Shown in pieces: positions 1-8,817 of a stretch of DNA of 56,157 nucleotides. The number at the start of each line of letters is the position of its first letter. Positions within the stretch are counted from its first letter, which is position 1. The notes under the pieces were generated by a model. It saw only the letters and a list, made by a program, of their open reading frames with translations. It was not told the DNA's origin and made no database searches. The translations under genes were made by a program, and so were the position numbers. Source of the DNA: Phycisphaerales bacterium. Lineage in GTDB: Bacteria > Planctomycetota > Phycisphaerae > Phycisphaerales > SM1A02. The stretch covers positions 1 through 56,157 of the forward strand of contig SIAP01000011.1 of the NCBI GenBank assembly GCA_009691725.1. The letters run 5' to 3'.

Positions 1-25
1 CGCCGTACGAGGCGGGATCTAGATC

Positions 26-634
26 ATGGCACTCATGCCGCAGCGTGACGCCTTTCGGCACGATGGTGCTGCGCGTGATCAAGCTGCTCGTCAGGGGATG
101 TGGATTTTCGTCATTGTCGTCGTCGTGCTCTTCGCAGCGAGCATCCTGGGGTATCTGGTCGTTCGACTCAACCCACACATGACAGGCCCGTGGCGCACCG
201 CCGATGAGGCTGGGTTGCCATGGACGCTTCTTCTGAGCACTGCGGCGCTTCTCGCGTCGAGTGCAACACTCCATCAGTCACTCGTTCGAGTGCGACGTGG
301 CGACCAGCGAGGATGTGCGAGATTCGCAATTGCCACATACTGGCTCGGTGTTGCATTCGTGCTCTTGCAAGGCGAGGCGTGGTGGTCGATGTGGCGGCAG
401 CAGGTCGTCAAGGAAGAAAACCTCTATGCGTGGACGTTTTATCTGCTCACCGCGCTTCACATGATCCACATCATTGGCGGACTCTTCGGTCTCGGTGTCG
501 TTGCGCGCAGGGCTGGTGAATCGATGTACACCACGGCGAACCATAACGGGATCGTCGTTTGTGGCATCTACTGGCACACACTCGATGCGATTTGGATCGT
601 GCTCTACGCGACACTGTGGTTGGGATCGTTGTGA
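26..634 (+). CDS. coxC: Cytochrome c oxidase subunit III (short, 5-TM type)
   Basis: Subunit III of a haem-copper terminal oxidase, an inner-membrane protein that stabilises the catalytic subunit I. The 202-residue product has about five hydrophobic helices, the first at residues 26-46 after a polar N-terminus. Family marks are a Glu inside a helix (LQGEAWWSM, about residues 114-122), the segment HMIHIIGGLFGL (about 148-159), and the terminal helix with YWHTLDAIWIVLY, which matches the usual YWHFVDxxW pattern. The classical mitochondrial-type subunit has seven helices and about 260 residues, so this is the short form. ATG at 35 is an alternative start. The rest of an oxidase operon probably lies upstream of the window; ctaB and ctaA lie downstream. 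Confidence 0.9.
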   Translation: MALMPQRDAFRHDGAARDQAARQGMWIFVIVVVVLFAASILGYLVVRLNPHMTGPWRTADEAGLPWTLLLSTAALLASSATLHQSLVRVRRGDQRGCARFAIATYWLGVAFVLLQGEAWWSMWRQQVVKEENLYAWTFYLLTALHMIHIIGGLFGLGVVARRAGESMYTTANHNGIVVCGIYWHTLDAIWIVLYATLWLGSL

Positions 635-702
635 TTCACCGAGATTCAGAGCGTCGCGGCGCAATTGAGTCCCTTGGCGGCGGCACGAGGCAATGCCCTG
701 CG

Positions 703-2673
703 ATGATCCATTCCGTGACCGGGTCGCTCCTCTCCGTTGCATGCGCGCTGTCCGCGGCAGCATCGACCACCGCCGAATCGTCCGCGCTTGAACGACATCG
801 GATGGGTCCGCCTGCGATGCTCGCCATCGTCGAGCGCGTCTGCCTGCACTGCCACAACGCGGGTGGGAATGTCCCCTTCGAGTTCCGAACCGGCGCACAT
901 CTGAAGCGCGCATCACAGACCGCTGCCGAAGCGTTGCGTGTGCGTGCGATGCCGCCGTGGTTGCCAACACAGGACCCATCGCACTTTCTTGGAGTGCCAT
1001 CGATCACTGAAGTGGATCGCGCCGCGCTCATTCAATGGTTTGAGGGCGGGGCAGAGGGATCGGAAGCCTGGACCGCTCCGCCTCCCCCTGCATCACCCGT
1101 CGGCGTGACGATTCGATTTGGCGATGGATGGAGGACTTCGGCGGAGGCAGATCTGACCTACGCACGAACATTTCTGCGCCAGATCGGCAATGACTTCCCG
1201 CTGCGATTTCGCGGGTTTCGTTATCGCCTCGCGGAAACTGGCGCGCTTGAGATGGTCATGCTCAACGGAGATACCACAGGCATGGGTCGACAACTCGATG
1301 CCCGCGATGGAGATGTCGGCAGCGCATTTCACGCGGACATTGGGACCGTCCCCGCTGGAGCACTCGGCGCAGCAGGGGTGTGTTCATCCTTTCAACTGCC
1401 CGATGGATTCACTTTCGCGGTCGAACCGGATTGTGATCTGCTTGCAGAGGCACACGCTCGCGCACTTGGTCGAAGTGCATCTGGTGCCTTCTCTGTGATG
1501 ATCGAACCATCGCGTCCAGAAGACACGCGCATCGTGGAATCGTTCGTCGTTGGCGGCGCAACCACCGGTGGTGCGGCGAAGCGCAGTGGACTCGTGATCG
1601 AGTACCTCTGCGACACACTCGATGCACCCATGGAGATTCTCAGTGTGCTTCCAAACACTGGAATCCGCTGCGTCACATACGACCTCAACATCATCCGCCG
1701 TGGTGGCGCGGTCGAGGGCGTCATCAACATCCCGGCGCACCGAGCGTGGGCTGATCGTGCGTATGTCTTCCGTACGCCACTCAAGGTCGAAGCAGGGGAT
1801 CGATTCAGTCTGCGTGTGAGCCACGCAGATGGGTATGCCTTTCTGCATACTCATGCGAGCGCCGTGCTGCTGATCGCGCCACCGATTGCCAGTCCGGATG
1901 TGATAAACACGGCAGTGTCGCCCGCCGCGGCGGCTGTCGCACTCCCTCCGACACGCACGGATCCTGTGGAAATGGCGAGTGTCAAAGGGATGTTTCGGAT
2001 CGCGCGCGACGAAACCAGCGTTGCCGAATGGTCGAAGGTGATGGATCGCGCCATCGTTGCGATTGACGCGCACGACACACGCGACACCCAACTCGATTCC
2101 GAGATGGTGGAGTTACCCACGCCAATCGATCCAACGATTCCCGTGGATCCGTTGCTGCCGTGTGTTGGTGTGAGTTACTACGACGCAGTTGAGTATTGCA
2201 ACGCTCTCTCGAAGCAGGTTGGATTACCCCCGCACTACAGGCTCTCGAGTGTGATCACGCGCAAGGACGGTTCAATCTCATCGGCAGTCGTCGCGAGCGT
2301 TGGCGGTCCCGGCTACCGCTTGCCGACGGAAGCAGAGTGGGAACTCGCGGCCGCATCGATGGGTGATGCATGGTGCGTCAAAACCGGTCACTCCCCGCCG
2401 AACGCGCCGCGACACGCTGGCGCTGGTACTCCAAATGAGCTTGGCATTGTCAATCTCGCCGGCAATGTGTGGGAGTGGTGTGATGATGGATACGCCCCTC
2501 AGCGAAAACTCGATGGCAATTCCCTCGCCGCCAATGGTCCCACCAATCGCGGTCGAGTCGTCAAGGGTGGGTCATTTGCGGACTCACCCGCAGCATGCGT
2601 GGCCGCATTTCGATCAGGACTGCCGCCATCGACTCGAACGACCTTGCTGGGGTTCAGGATTGCCCGCGATTAG
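703..2673 (+). CDS. Secreted protein: haem-type CxxCH domain, monooxygenase-like middle, C-terminal FGE/SUMF1 fold
   Basis: About 656 residues from the ATG at 703; an upstream in-frame start at 559 would overlap coxC, and the 703 start gives a hydrophobic, signal-like N-terminus. Residues near 45-50 read CLHCH, a CxxCH haem-binding motif, followed by MPPWLP and an Ala/Glu-rich stretch. This arrangement is known from planctomycete and myxobacterial proteins annotated as ascorbate-dependent (copper type II-like) monooxygenases. The middle part has the beta-rich, His-containing character of those proteins (for example FLHTHAS). The C-terminal third is a formylglycine-generating-enzyme/SUMF1 fold, with YRLPTEAEWE, NLAGNVWEWCDD and RVVKGGSF. 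Enzymatic activity of either part is inferred from family only. It follows coxC by 68 bp and may be co-transcribed. Confidence 0.75.
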   Translation: MIHSVTGSLLSVACALSAAASTTAESSALERHRMGPPAMLAIVERVCLHCHNAGGNVPFEFRTGAHLKRASQTAAEALRVRAMPPWLPTQDPSHFLGVPSITEVDRAALIQWFEGGAEGSEAWTAPPPPASPVGVTIRFGDGWRTSAEADLTYARTFLRQIGNDFPLRFRGFRYRLAETGALEMVMLNGDTTGMGRQLDARDGDVGSAFHADIGTVPAGALGAAGVCSSFQLPDGFTFAVEPDCDLLAEAHARALGRSASGAFSVMIEPSRPEDTRIVESFVVGGATTGGAAKRSGLVIEYLCDTLDAPMEILSVLPNTGIRCVTYDLNIIRRGGAVEGVINIPAHRAWADRAYVFRTPLKVEAGDRFSLRVSHADGYAFLHTHASAVLLIAPPIASPDVINTAVSPAAAAVALPPTRTDPVEMASVKGMFRIARDETSVAEWSKVMDRAIVAIDAHDTRDTQLDSEMVELPTPIDPTIPVDPLLPCVGVSYYDAVEYCNALSKQVGLPPHYRLSSVITRKDGSISSAVVASVGGPGYRLPTEAEWELAAASMGDAWCVKTGHSPPNAPRHAGAGTPNELGIVNLAGNVWEWCDDGYAPQRKLDGNSLAANGPTNRGRVVKGGSFADSPAACVAAFRSGLPPSTRTTLLGFRIARD

Positions 2674-2772
2674 GGTGAATCTCTGAGGTTTGGTCGTCCC
2701 CAAGCCAATTCGTGTGCCAAACTCCTGGCGAAGATCGGCTCACGCCTGAACACCGTCAACGAGGATCGCACT

Positions 2773-3948
2773 ATGAAAGACACTTCAATCCCCACTGCCG
2801 CAAGACTCGCCGCAACACTCACTGCAACAATTGCCCTCGCGATGGAACTCGCGGTGGGAGTCCAAGCGCAGGGGCAGTCGCTCGAGCCGGTCGTCACGGA
2901 CTGGATCATCAACACGACGGGTCAAACGGGGTACGGCGGCATCCTTGCGAATGTGCAATCGGTCAAGTATGACGCTGGCTTCGTCTATGTGAAATCAACT
3001 GGTGTTCCGAGTTACACAGTTGGACCTTGGGTTGGCAACCCCAATCCAATGACGAATCAGAACTGGGGATTCAAACTTCCCCGCGTGGCAACTTTGGCAA
3101 CCACCGCCACGACATCATCGATGGGACAGGTTGGCGTGATGGTCAACGGTGTGGTCTTCTACAACCCAACCGATGCAATGAGTTGGAACAACTTGAACAT
3201 CTGGCATCAGAATGCATTCGTGAGTGTTGGAACTGGTCTCGATCCATGCGGCGGTCATCCGAGTCCTCCTGGGTCATATCACAATCATCCGCGACCCAAG
3301 TGCGTGTTCACTGAGACTCCGACGACGCACTCTCGCATCGTGGGTTACGGGTTTGACGGCATCGCTGTCTACGGACCCTACGGCTACAACAACACCGATG
3401 GAAGTGGTGGAATCGATCGCATTGCTTCGAGTTACCGCAAGCGAAACATGACGCAGCGCACGACGCTTCCCAACGGCACGCAACTGTCACCCAACCAATA
3501 CGGACCCGCAGTCAGTGCGACCTATCCGCTTGGCTACTTCATCGAAGACTTCGAGTATGTCGCGGGATTGGGCGATCTCGATCAGTTCAACGGTCGCTTT
3601 GCGGTGACTCCGGATTATCCAGCGGGTGTCTACTCCTACTACTCAACGATGGATGCTGCAGGTGTGTCCGAGTATCCATACTTCTTTGGTCCACAGTATC
3701 GCGGCATCGTGACGTTGGGAAACACAGGCATGGGCGGACACATCACAGCGCCTGGGAGTGCGACAACTTTGTGTTGCACTCCCTGCGCCGCAGACATCAG
3801 TGGCGATCGCATGGTGGATGCTGCCGATCTCGCGACGATGCTCTCTGGTTGGGGCGCGATCGGTGGTGGCGGTGACCTCAACCGAGATGGTCAGGTCGAT
3901 GGTTCTGACCTGACCGAACTCTTCTCGGTGTGGGGCGCGTGTGACTGA
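2773..3948 (+). CDS. Secreted YHYH-domain protein with C-terminal dockerin-like repeats
   Basis: A 391-residue protein with a signal-like N-terminus (hydrophobic about residues 10-30). The central region carries the YHYH-domain signature: a Cys/Gly/His-rich loop ending in SYHNHPRPKC, then GFDGIAVYGPYGY. Members are secreted proteins of unknown function, often in marine bacteria. The last about 55 residues hold two Ca-loop repeats of dockerin type (DISGDRMVDAADL and DLNRDGQVDGSDL), each followed by a short helix ending in a Trp-Gly pair, flanked by Cys near the beginning and end (CTPC and WGAC). This matches the C-terminal dockerin domain recurrent in planctomycete exported proteins. The 100 bp upstream region shows no clear promoter; a weak GAGG precedes the start. 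Confidence 0.85.
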   Translation: MKDTSIPTAARLAATLTATIALAMELAVGVQAQGQSLEPVVTDWIINTTGQTGYGGILANVQSVKYDAGFVYVKSTGVPSYTVGPWVGNPNPMTNQNWGFKLPRVATLATTATTSSMGQVGVMVNGVVFYNPTDAMSWNNLNIWHQNAFVSVGTGLDPCGGHPSPPGSYHNHPRPKCVFTETPTTHSRIVGYGFDGIAVYGPYGYNNTDGSGGIDRIASSYRKRNMTQRTTLPNGTQLSPNQYGPAVSATYPLGYFIEDFEYVAGLGDLDQFNGRFAVTPDYPAGVYSYYSTMDAAGVSEYPYFFGPQYRGIVTLGNTGMGGHITAPGSATTLCCTPCAADISGDRMVDAADLATMLSGWGAIGGGGDLNRDGQVDGSDLTELFSVWGACD

Positions 3949-3961
3949 ATCATCGCGCAGT

Positions 3962-5158
3962 TCATGGGACGGCCGGTTGCTGCGGATGAAAGGCCTGCCA
4001 CGCGAACCATCGGCAGGGGACCATCACTGGCATTGGGTTGGTCATCGCTTCTGACTCTTGCACGAGCGCACCACGCCCAGGAACGATGCGCCACTGGATT
4101 TGAACTCCCAGCATCGATGAGTCCGCCGTGAAAGTTGTGGTATCGACAAACTTGATGAGTGTGACGAGTGGGATGACCTTCCATCCATGTTGATACTGCA
4201 CAGCGAGGATCGGCGTCATGGTTGATAGACCACCATCGAGGAGCGGTGCGACCGCCGGCGCGATCTCTGAAAATGGAATTGTCCGGTGGGAGGCATCACG
4301 CGGAGCAATCGCACAGACGGGGAATGTCACCTTCTCCTCGCGCCAATAGCGTTCGTAATCCATCGCCTTCATGCGCCGCTTGTCGTTGTCCGCAGGCATG
4401 GCGATCGTGGTTTCCGGATGAAGCAGAAACCATGCGGCCCATGTGCAGATTTGCGTGCCCGGCCGAAGCGTCAAGGATGTGTTGGTCGTCGCAGCCGGTC
4501 CCGCAATTGCTCGGAACGCCAGTTGCGACCAGAGACTTGGCGTGTGCGCGGGGATGGGAATGGGGGCGACCGCGGAGTCGTCTGCCGCGAACTCCGCGTG
4601 GTCGTACATCACGAGATTGCTGTTCAGCAAGAGTCCGCTGACACCAAACCGCACGACGCGTCCATCGACCGTGCGATCAAAGATCACCGCACTGTCACAG
4701 AGCGGGCTGTAGGTCACGGCGATGTGGACTCCACCGAGGACATCGTTGCAAATCTCATGCACATTCATCAACTGGAGTGGGTACGCGCGCGACTCGCCGT
4801 TGATCGTGATGCCAATGACGCGATCTGCGGAGACTGCATACTTGATGCGCTCGGCTTCGTTGCGCGGTGCGATTTCAGCACCTGTGATCGTCGCTGGATT
4901 GTCGAGGGATCGCAGAAAATCACGGGGATTGCCAGACCCAGCGAGTGACTCGCGCGCCACCGAAAGATTGCTCAAGTCGAAGCCATATGTCGCAGGATCG
5001 CGCCCATCGCCGATGGGTTTCACGCCACTCATCGGACCGAGGAAGGCGAAGATCACGATCGCCACAACGATGATCGACGCGAGAAGGATCACCCATCCGC
5101 CAGCTGCGAAAGTCAGTCGTGTTTCGGTGCCAGAGGAGTCGCGGGTCGCTCTGGTCAC
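3962..5158 (-). CDS. DUF3179-family membrane-anchored protein
   Basis: A 398-residue protein with one N-terminal transmembrane helix (about residues 19-41) and an extracytoplasmic DUF3179 domain. Recognisable parts are the stretch around RAYPLQLMNVHEICND, VTYSPLCDSAVIFDR (the family's T-Y-C/S-P-L-C core) and FGVSGLLLNSNLVMYD. The family's function is unknown. The start is a GTG at 5158 that overlaps the TGA stop of ctaB by GTGA, so the two are probably translated together. Its 3' end faces the YHYH gene with a 13-bp gap. An association with haem A or oxidase biogenesis is suggested only by this coupling. Confidence 0.85.
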   Translation of the reverse strand: MTRATRDSSGTETRLTFAAGGWVILLASIIVVAIVIFAFLGPMSGVKPIGDGRDPATYGFDLSNLSVARESLAGSGNPRDFLRSLDNPATITGAEIAPRNEAERIKYAVSADRVIGITINGESRAYPLQLMNVHEICNDVLGGVHIAVTYSPLCDSAVIFDRTVDGRVVRFGVSGLLLNSNLVMYDHAEFAADDSAVAPIPIPAHTPSLWSQLAFRAIAGPAATTNTSLTLRPGTQICTWAAWFLLHPETTIAMPADNDKRRMKAMDYERYWREEKVTFPVCAIAPRDASHRTIPFSEIAPAVAPLLDGGLSTMTPILAVQYQHGWKVIPLVTLIKFVDTTTFTADSSMLGVQIQWRIVPGRGALVQESEAMTNPMPVMVPCRWFAWQAFHPQQPAVP

Positions 5159-6132
5159 GGGGCGGGAGTCTCAGTCGTTGGGTAGAACACGGGAGCACTC
5201 CGCAGCGCGGCCTCTGGCGAGACGGGTCCTCTGTCCAGCACGAGGACGAGCAAGAGGAGTGGCAAGTAAATGATGCTGGTCAGGAAAACCCGTCGAGCGC
5301 GTTGATCCGAGCGCTCTTGAAGAAAGAGGAGACTTGCGATGGAGATCCACAGACCAAGCACCAGCGATGCGCCAGCGAACCACCATCCCGCAATTCCGTA
5401 GACCGTGCCGAGGAGTGTCAATGGCACCAAGATGAGCGATGTCAGAACCATTGTCTGTGCGGTGATGCGACCCGTTGGATCGAGCTGTGGCAACATCATA
5501 AACCCTCCGCGCGTGTAGTCGTCGCGGTACATCCATGCAAGTGCCATGAAGTGGGGGAGTTGCCAGACAAAGAGAATGGCGGCGATCACCCACGCTCCAG
5601 GTGCGAGTTCTCCAGTGGCAGCGGTCCATCCAACCAGTGGCGGAATCGCGCCGCAGACTGCCCCCACCAGCGTGTTCATGGACGTGTATCGCTTCAGCGG
5701 CGTGTAGATCGCCGCATAGATGAGGATGTTTCCGGTTGCCAGCGCGGCAGGAATCCAACCAGACGTCCCCAGCAGAATCGCCCCTCCCGCATAGCCAAGG
5801 ATGACCGCCATCACGAACACGACTGGCTTGCCGATCTGTCGTTGTGGCAGCGGACGCATCGCAGTCCGGATCATCAGTCCATCTCGACGACTCTCGATGA
5901 GTTGATTGAACATCGAAGCACTCGCCGCCGAGGCTCCTGTTCCCACCAGCGTCCACAGCAGCACGAGCCAATTGGTTGAGGTTGGAATCGCGACGACGAA
6001 TCCCACTCCGGTCGTCACAAGCACGAGTGCGTTGAGGCGGATCTTTGCCAGAGCGCTCAGAGTGGGGATGATTCGCGGTGCGTGAGAGATCGGCTGCGCG
6101 TTTTCGATCGAACTAGTATAGGAAGCACGCAT
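5155..6132 (-). CDS. ctaB: Protohaem IX farnesyltransferase (haem O synthase)
   Basis: Transfers a farnesyl group from farnesyl-PP to protohaem to make haem O, the first step to haem A for cytochrome oxidase; UbiA-superfamily polytopic membrane enzyme. About 325 residues. The first prenyl-PP binding motif reads FNQLIESRRDGLMIRTAMRP, with Glu at the position that is Asp in CyoE, as in COX10-like members. The second reads YTPLKRYTSMNTLVGAVCG followed by AIPPLVGW. The chosen ATG is at 6132-6130 on the minus strand and overlaps the ctaA ATG (6131-6133) by two bases. A longer reading from 6207 would lie inside ctaA and has no homologous-looking residues. No Shine-Dalgarno was seen. The stop overlaps the downstream DUF3179 start. 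Confidence 0.92.
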   Translation of the reverse strand: MRASYTSSIENAQPISHAPRIIPTLSALAKIRLNALVLVTTGVGFVVAIPTSTNWLVLLWTLVGTGASAASASMFNQLIESRRDGLMIRTAMRPLPQRQIGKPVVFVMAVILGYAGGAILLGTSGWIPAALATGNILIYAAIYTPLKRYTSMNTLVGAVCGAIPPLVGWTAATGELAPGAWVIAAILFVWQLPHFMALAWMYRDDYTRGGFMMLPQLDPTGRITAQTMVLTSLILVPLTLLGTVYGIAGWWFAGASLVLGLWISIASLLFLQERSDQRARRVFLTSIIYLPLLLLVLVLDRGPVSPEAALRSAPVFYPTTETPAP

Positions 6133-7480
6133 GAGTGACCAATCGATCGATCGTCGTGGACTGCATCTCGCACTCGCCTTCGCGACAACCGTCACGATGT
6201 GGGTCATCGGCTATCTCGCCATGATGCGCCCGGGAGTGGTCGCAGGCGAGATTCTCTTCGCAGCGATGTTTGTCGCATTGGGTCTCGGTGGATTCGTTGG
6301 TGCGCGACTCTGCGCATCGCCATCACGTGCAGCGCAAGTCCAGACGGGCGTCATCATCGGCGCGCTGAGCGCCACGGTGAACTTGCTCATCGTTGGAAGT
6401 CTCTTTGGGCGCGACACCGAGTCGTCAGTCTGGATGCAGCTTTTCGCATGGGTTGGCGGATTGTTTGTCGCAAGCACTGTCAGCTGTGCGATTGGCGCGG
6501 CGATTGGCGCGCGCGGTCGCCGTTGGACTCTTCGCGTTCCAGTGACGGCACTCTTTGCAGCCATCACGGCGGCGACGATCTTTCTACTGCTGATCACGGG
6601 CGGACTCGTGACTGGTCTCGAAGCAGGACTCGCCGTTCCAGACTGGCCCAATTCGTTTGGACACAACATGCTTCTCTATCCGCTGGCCGAGATGAAGGGT
6701 GGCATCTACTACGAACATGCGCACCGACTCTATGGAATGCTCGTTGGCGTGAGCGCGATCGCGCTGCTGGTGCAAATCGCTCGCTTCGAATCGGGGAGAC
6801 TCGTGCGGACGCTGGCCGTCGTCGGATTCAGCTTCATCGTCGTGCAGGGACTCATGGGCGCGCTGCGGGTGACTGGAAACTTCACGCTCTCGCAGGAGAG
6901 CGCCGATCTCGCGCCGAGCACCGCGATCGGAGTGGTACACGGGATCTTTGGGCAAGTCGTCTTCGCGCTTTTTTGTTTGATCGCCGCGCTTTGTGGCGCA
7001 CGGTGGAAGAGCCCTGCGACGCAGGTTGCGGGGGATACGGTGACAGGACGCCGCATGAGCGCGTTGCTCATCGCCGTCTTGTTCGTGCAACTCGCATCGG
7101 GTGCGATCTATCGCCACTATCAGGTGCCGGTGGCCGATGGACCAGCGACCTATCCAAAGTGGGCGATGCACTTGCATCTCTCATGGGCTGTTGTCACATT
7201 CATCATGACCCTGCTTGTTGGGCTGCGCGCCATGCGATTCCCGAAGTCTCTGAGACCCCTTCCGCAACTCGGTCACGGCATTCTGATGCTCGTCGGTGTG
7301 CAGTTCGTGCTGGGAATCGGCGCATTCGTCTTCGTGATCACGCGCAAGTCACTGACCATTCCAACGGGCGAGATCATCTTCACGACGATGCATCAAGCGA
7401 CTGGTGCGCTCTTGCTTGCCACAAGCGTGCTGCTCTGCGCATGGTGGCGCCGAATCACGGTGCTCGCGTCGTCGGTTTGA
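6131..7480 (+). CDS. ctaA: Haem A synthase, COX15/CtaA family, with extra N-terminal membrane segment
   Basis: Oxidises the methyl group of haem O to the formyl group of haem A in the inner membrane. The 449-residue product has the conserved helices of CtaA from about residue 140 onward: GLVTGLEAGLAVPDWPNSFG, EHAHRLYGMLVG (catalytic Glu and haem-ligand His pair), VVHGIFGQ, MHLHLSW and TTMHQATGALL. About 140 residues with several further hydrophobic helices precede this core, so it is longer than typical bacterial CtaA (about 300-350 residues). A Shine-Dalgarno AGGAAG at 6120-6125 supports the ATG at 6131. Divergent from ctaB with overlapping start codons; the 3' end overlaps the next leftward gene by 26 bp. 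Confidence 0.92.
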   Translation: MSDQSIDRRGLHLALAFATTVTMWVIGYLAMMRPGVVAGEILFAAMFVALGLGGFVGARLCASPSRAAQVQTGVIIGALSATVNLLIVGSLFGRDTESSVWMQLFAWVGGLFVASTVSCAIGAAIGARGRRWTLRVPVTALFAAITAATIFLLLITGGLVTGLEAGLAVPDWPNSFGHNMLLYPLAEMKGGIYYEHAHRLYGMLVGVSAIALLVQIARFESGRLVRTLAVVGFSFIVVQGLMGALRVTGNFTLSQESADLAPSTAIGVVHGIFGQVVFALFCLIAALCGARWKSPATQVAGDTVTGRRMSALLIAVLFVQLASGAIYRHYQVPVADGPATYPKWAMHLHLSWAVVTFIMTLLVGLRAMRFPKSLRPLPQLGHGILMLVGVQFVLGIGAFVFVITRKSLTIPTGEIIFTTMHQATGALLLATSVLLCAWWRRITVLASSV

Positions 7481-8801
7481 TCGCTTCTTCGAGCGCGAGC
7501 ACGCAATACGTGGTGCAGAGGTCCGCGTCGCCCTCTTCCCATCGCGAAGCTGTATTGATCCATGAACCATCGGGCCGTTGTCGCGCAACGATTGCGGCCA
7601 CCAGTTCATCGCGCCACGAGTGGATGACATCATGGTTGTCCATGATCTGATCCTGCCCGGATGCCAACAATGCGCGCGCCATCGCGTGTACAAAGTAGTA
7701 ATAGCCCTGCTGTCCAAGTCCGGGGTTTTCTGCGAAAGTCCAGTGACGGCGAATCCAGACGAATGCCGCTTGCACGCGCGGATCATCCTTGGTGAGCCCG
7801 GCGTAGAGCAGACTCTTGAAACCCGCGTAGGTCATCGAACCATATGAACGAAGACTGCGCGGTGTTCCCGCAGGCATCTTCTCGCCATAGCGGCCCTCGC
7901 CCGCTGCATCGCTCGCGAAACTTTCCCCGCCGTTGGCTGGCGTGTAAACGAAACCGCCGTCCTGTGATCCAGACTCGACCCACGCCACAGGATTGGTCGC
8001 CGCAAGATTCTGGGTGCGTGTCAGGAAAACCAGCGCGCGTTGCACTCCAGGATCATCTGCGGAGACTTGCGCATCGTGGAGTGCATCGAGCATCATTTGT
8101 GTGTTGGAGAGGTCAGGGCGTCCCCACTTTCCGTAGCCGCTGCCGCCAAACCAATCCATGCGCGGCGACACGCCCTCGCTCTGATCCCACTGCGCACGCG
8201 TGAGCCACTCGACCGCCTCTTCAATGAGTGGACGATCACTGGGATCATCGACCGCCGCAAGTCCGCTCACCACAGCGCTCGCCACATAGTTTCCAAGTCC
8301 GCCACTGGGATCTGGAGAAAAGAAACCATCGCCACCGCGCACCCGCTGTCGAATGAGTGTGAGCGCCTTCTGTGCGGCGGGATCAGTTGCTGGCAGTGCG
8401 CCCGCTTGCGCGAATGCCTTGAGCGCGAGCGCGGTGACCGCCGTCGACGCCGCGCTCGATGGTTGGGGTTGGTCGGTGCCGGCCGCGGCCTTCGTGACCA
8501 TCCATCCACCTGATGCATCTTGGGTTGCTCGCAGGCGCGTGAGTGCGAGGTCGATCGCGCCGCGCGCGGCGGTCCAAGTCGCTTCGCTGCAAGGAACTTC
8601 GGCTGCAGAAGTCGCAACGCGGTGGATGGCAGGCAGCGGTTGGATGATCGCTCCGAGAATCGTGGTGGGTTCCTGTTCGGTGACTTTCTCCTTGACGATG
8701 CGCGAATCGAGCGGTGCAGTAGGGGGCGCGAGAAGTTTCGCATCGTCGGACATACTCGGCGCGGCGGCGCACAGCGCTGCGATCATTGTTTCAAAGAGCA
8801 T
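7455..8801 (-). CDS. Secreted prenyltransferase/squalene-oxidase-repeat protein (alpha/alpha toroid)
   Basis: About 448 residues from ATG 8801, with a signal-like N-terminus (FETMIAALCAAAPSM). Repeated QW-like elements (about residues 85-90 QDASGGW, then GGDGFFSP, YGKWGRPDLSNTQMMLDAL, QDGGFVYTP, RQRPDGSW) indicate the alpha/alpha-barrel shared by squalene-hopene cyclases, prenyltransferases and related proteins. The DxDD catalytic motif of terpene cyclases was not found. It is therefore better read as a structural or unknown relative exported from the cytoplasm, common in planctomycetes, than as a hopene synthase. A longer reading to 8939 would overlap the divergent gene at 8818 and was rejected. 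Its 3' end overlaps ctaA convergently. Confidence 0.8.
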   Translation of the reverse strand: MLFETMIAALCAAAPSMSDDAKLLAPPTAPLDSRIVKEKVTEQEPTTILGAIIQPLPAIHRVATSAAEVPCSEATWTAARGAIDLALTRLRATQDASGGWMVTKAAAGTDQPQPSSAASTAVTALALKAFAQAGALPATDPAAQKALTLIRQRVRGGDGFFSPDPSGGLGNYVASAVVSGLAAVDDPSDRPLIEEAVEWLTRAQWDQSEGVSPRMDWFGGSGYGKWGRPDLSNTQMMLDALHDAQVSADDPGVQRALVFLTRTQNLAATNPVAWVESGSQDGGFVYTPANGGESFASDAAGEGRYGEKMPAGTPRSLRSYGSMTYAGFKSLLYAGLTKDDPRVQAAFVWIRRHWTFAENPGLGQQGYYYFVHAMARALLASGQDQIMDNHDVIHSWRDELVAAIVARQRPDGSWINTASRWEEGDADLCTTYCVLALEEAIKPTTRAP

Positions 8802-8817
8802 GAGATGAGTGTAGGGT

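Noticed and set aside
278-1000. A 240-residue reverse frame across coxC and the next gene
   Set aside because: Arg/His-rich shadow; both genes on the other strand have clear family motifs.
6199-7650. A 483-residue forward frame
   Set aside because: Arg/Ser-rich shadow of ctaA in another frame with no recognisable motif.
7455-8801. Squalene-hopene cyclase
   Set aside because: QW-like repeats are present, but the DxDD catalytic motif is not, and the protein has an export signal.
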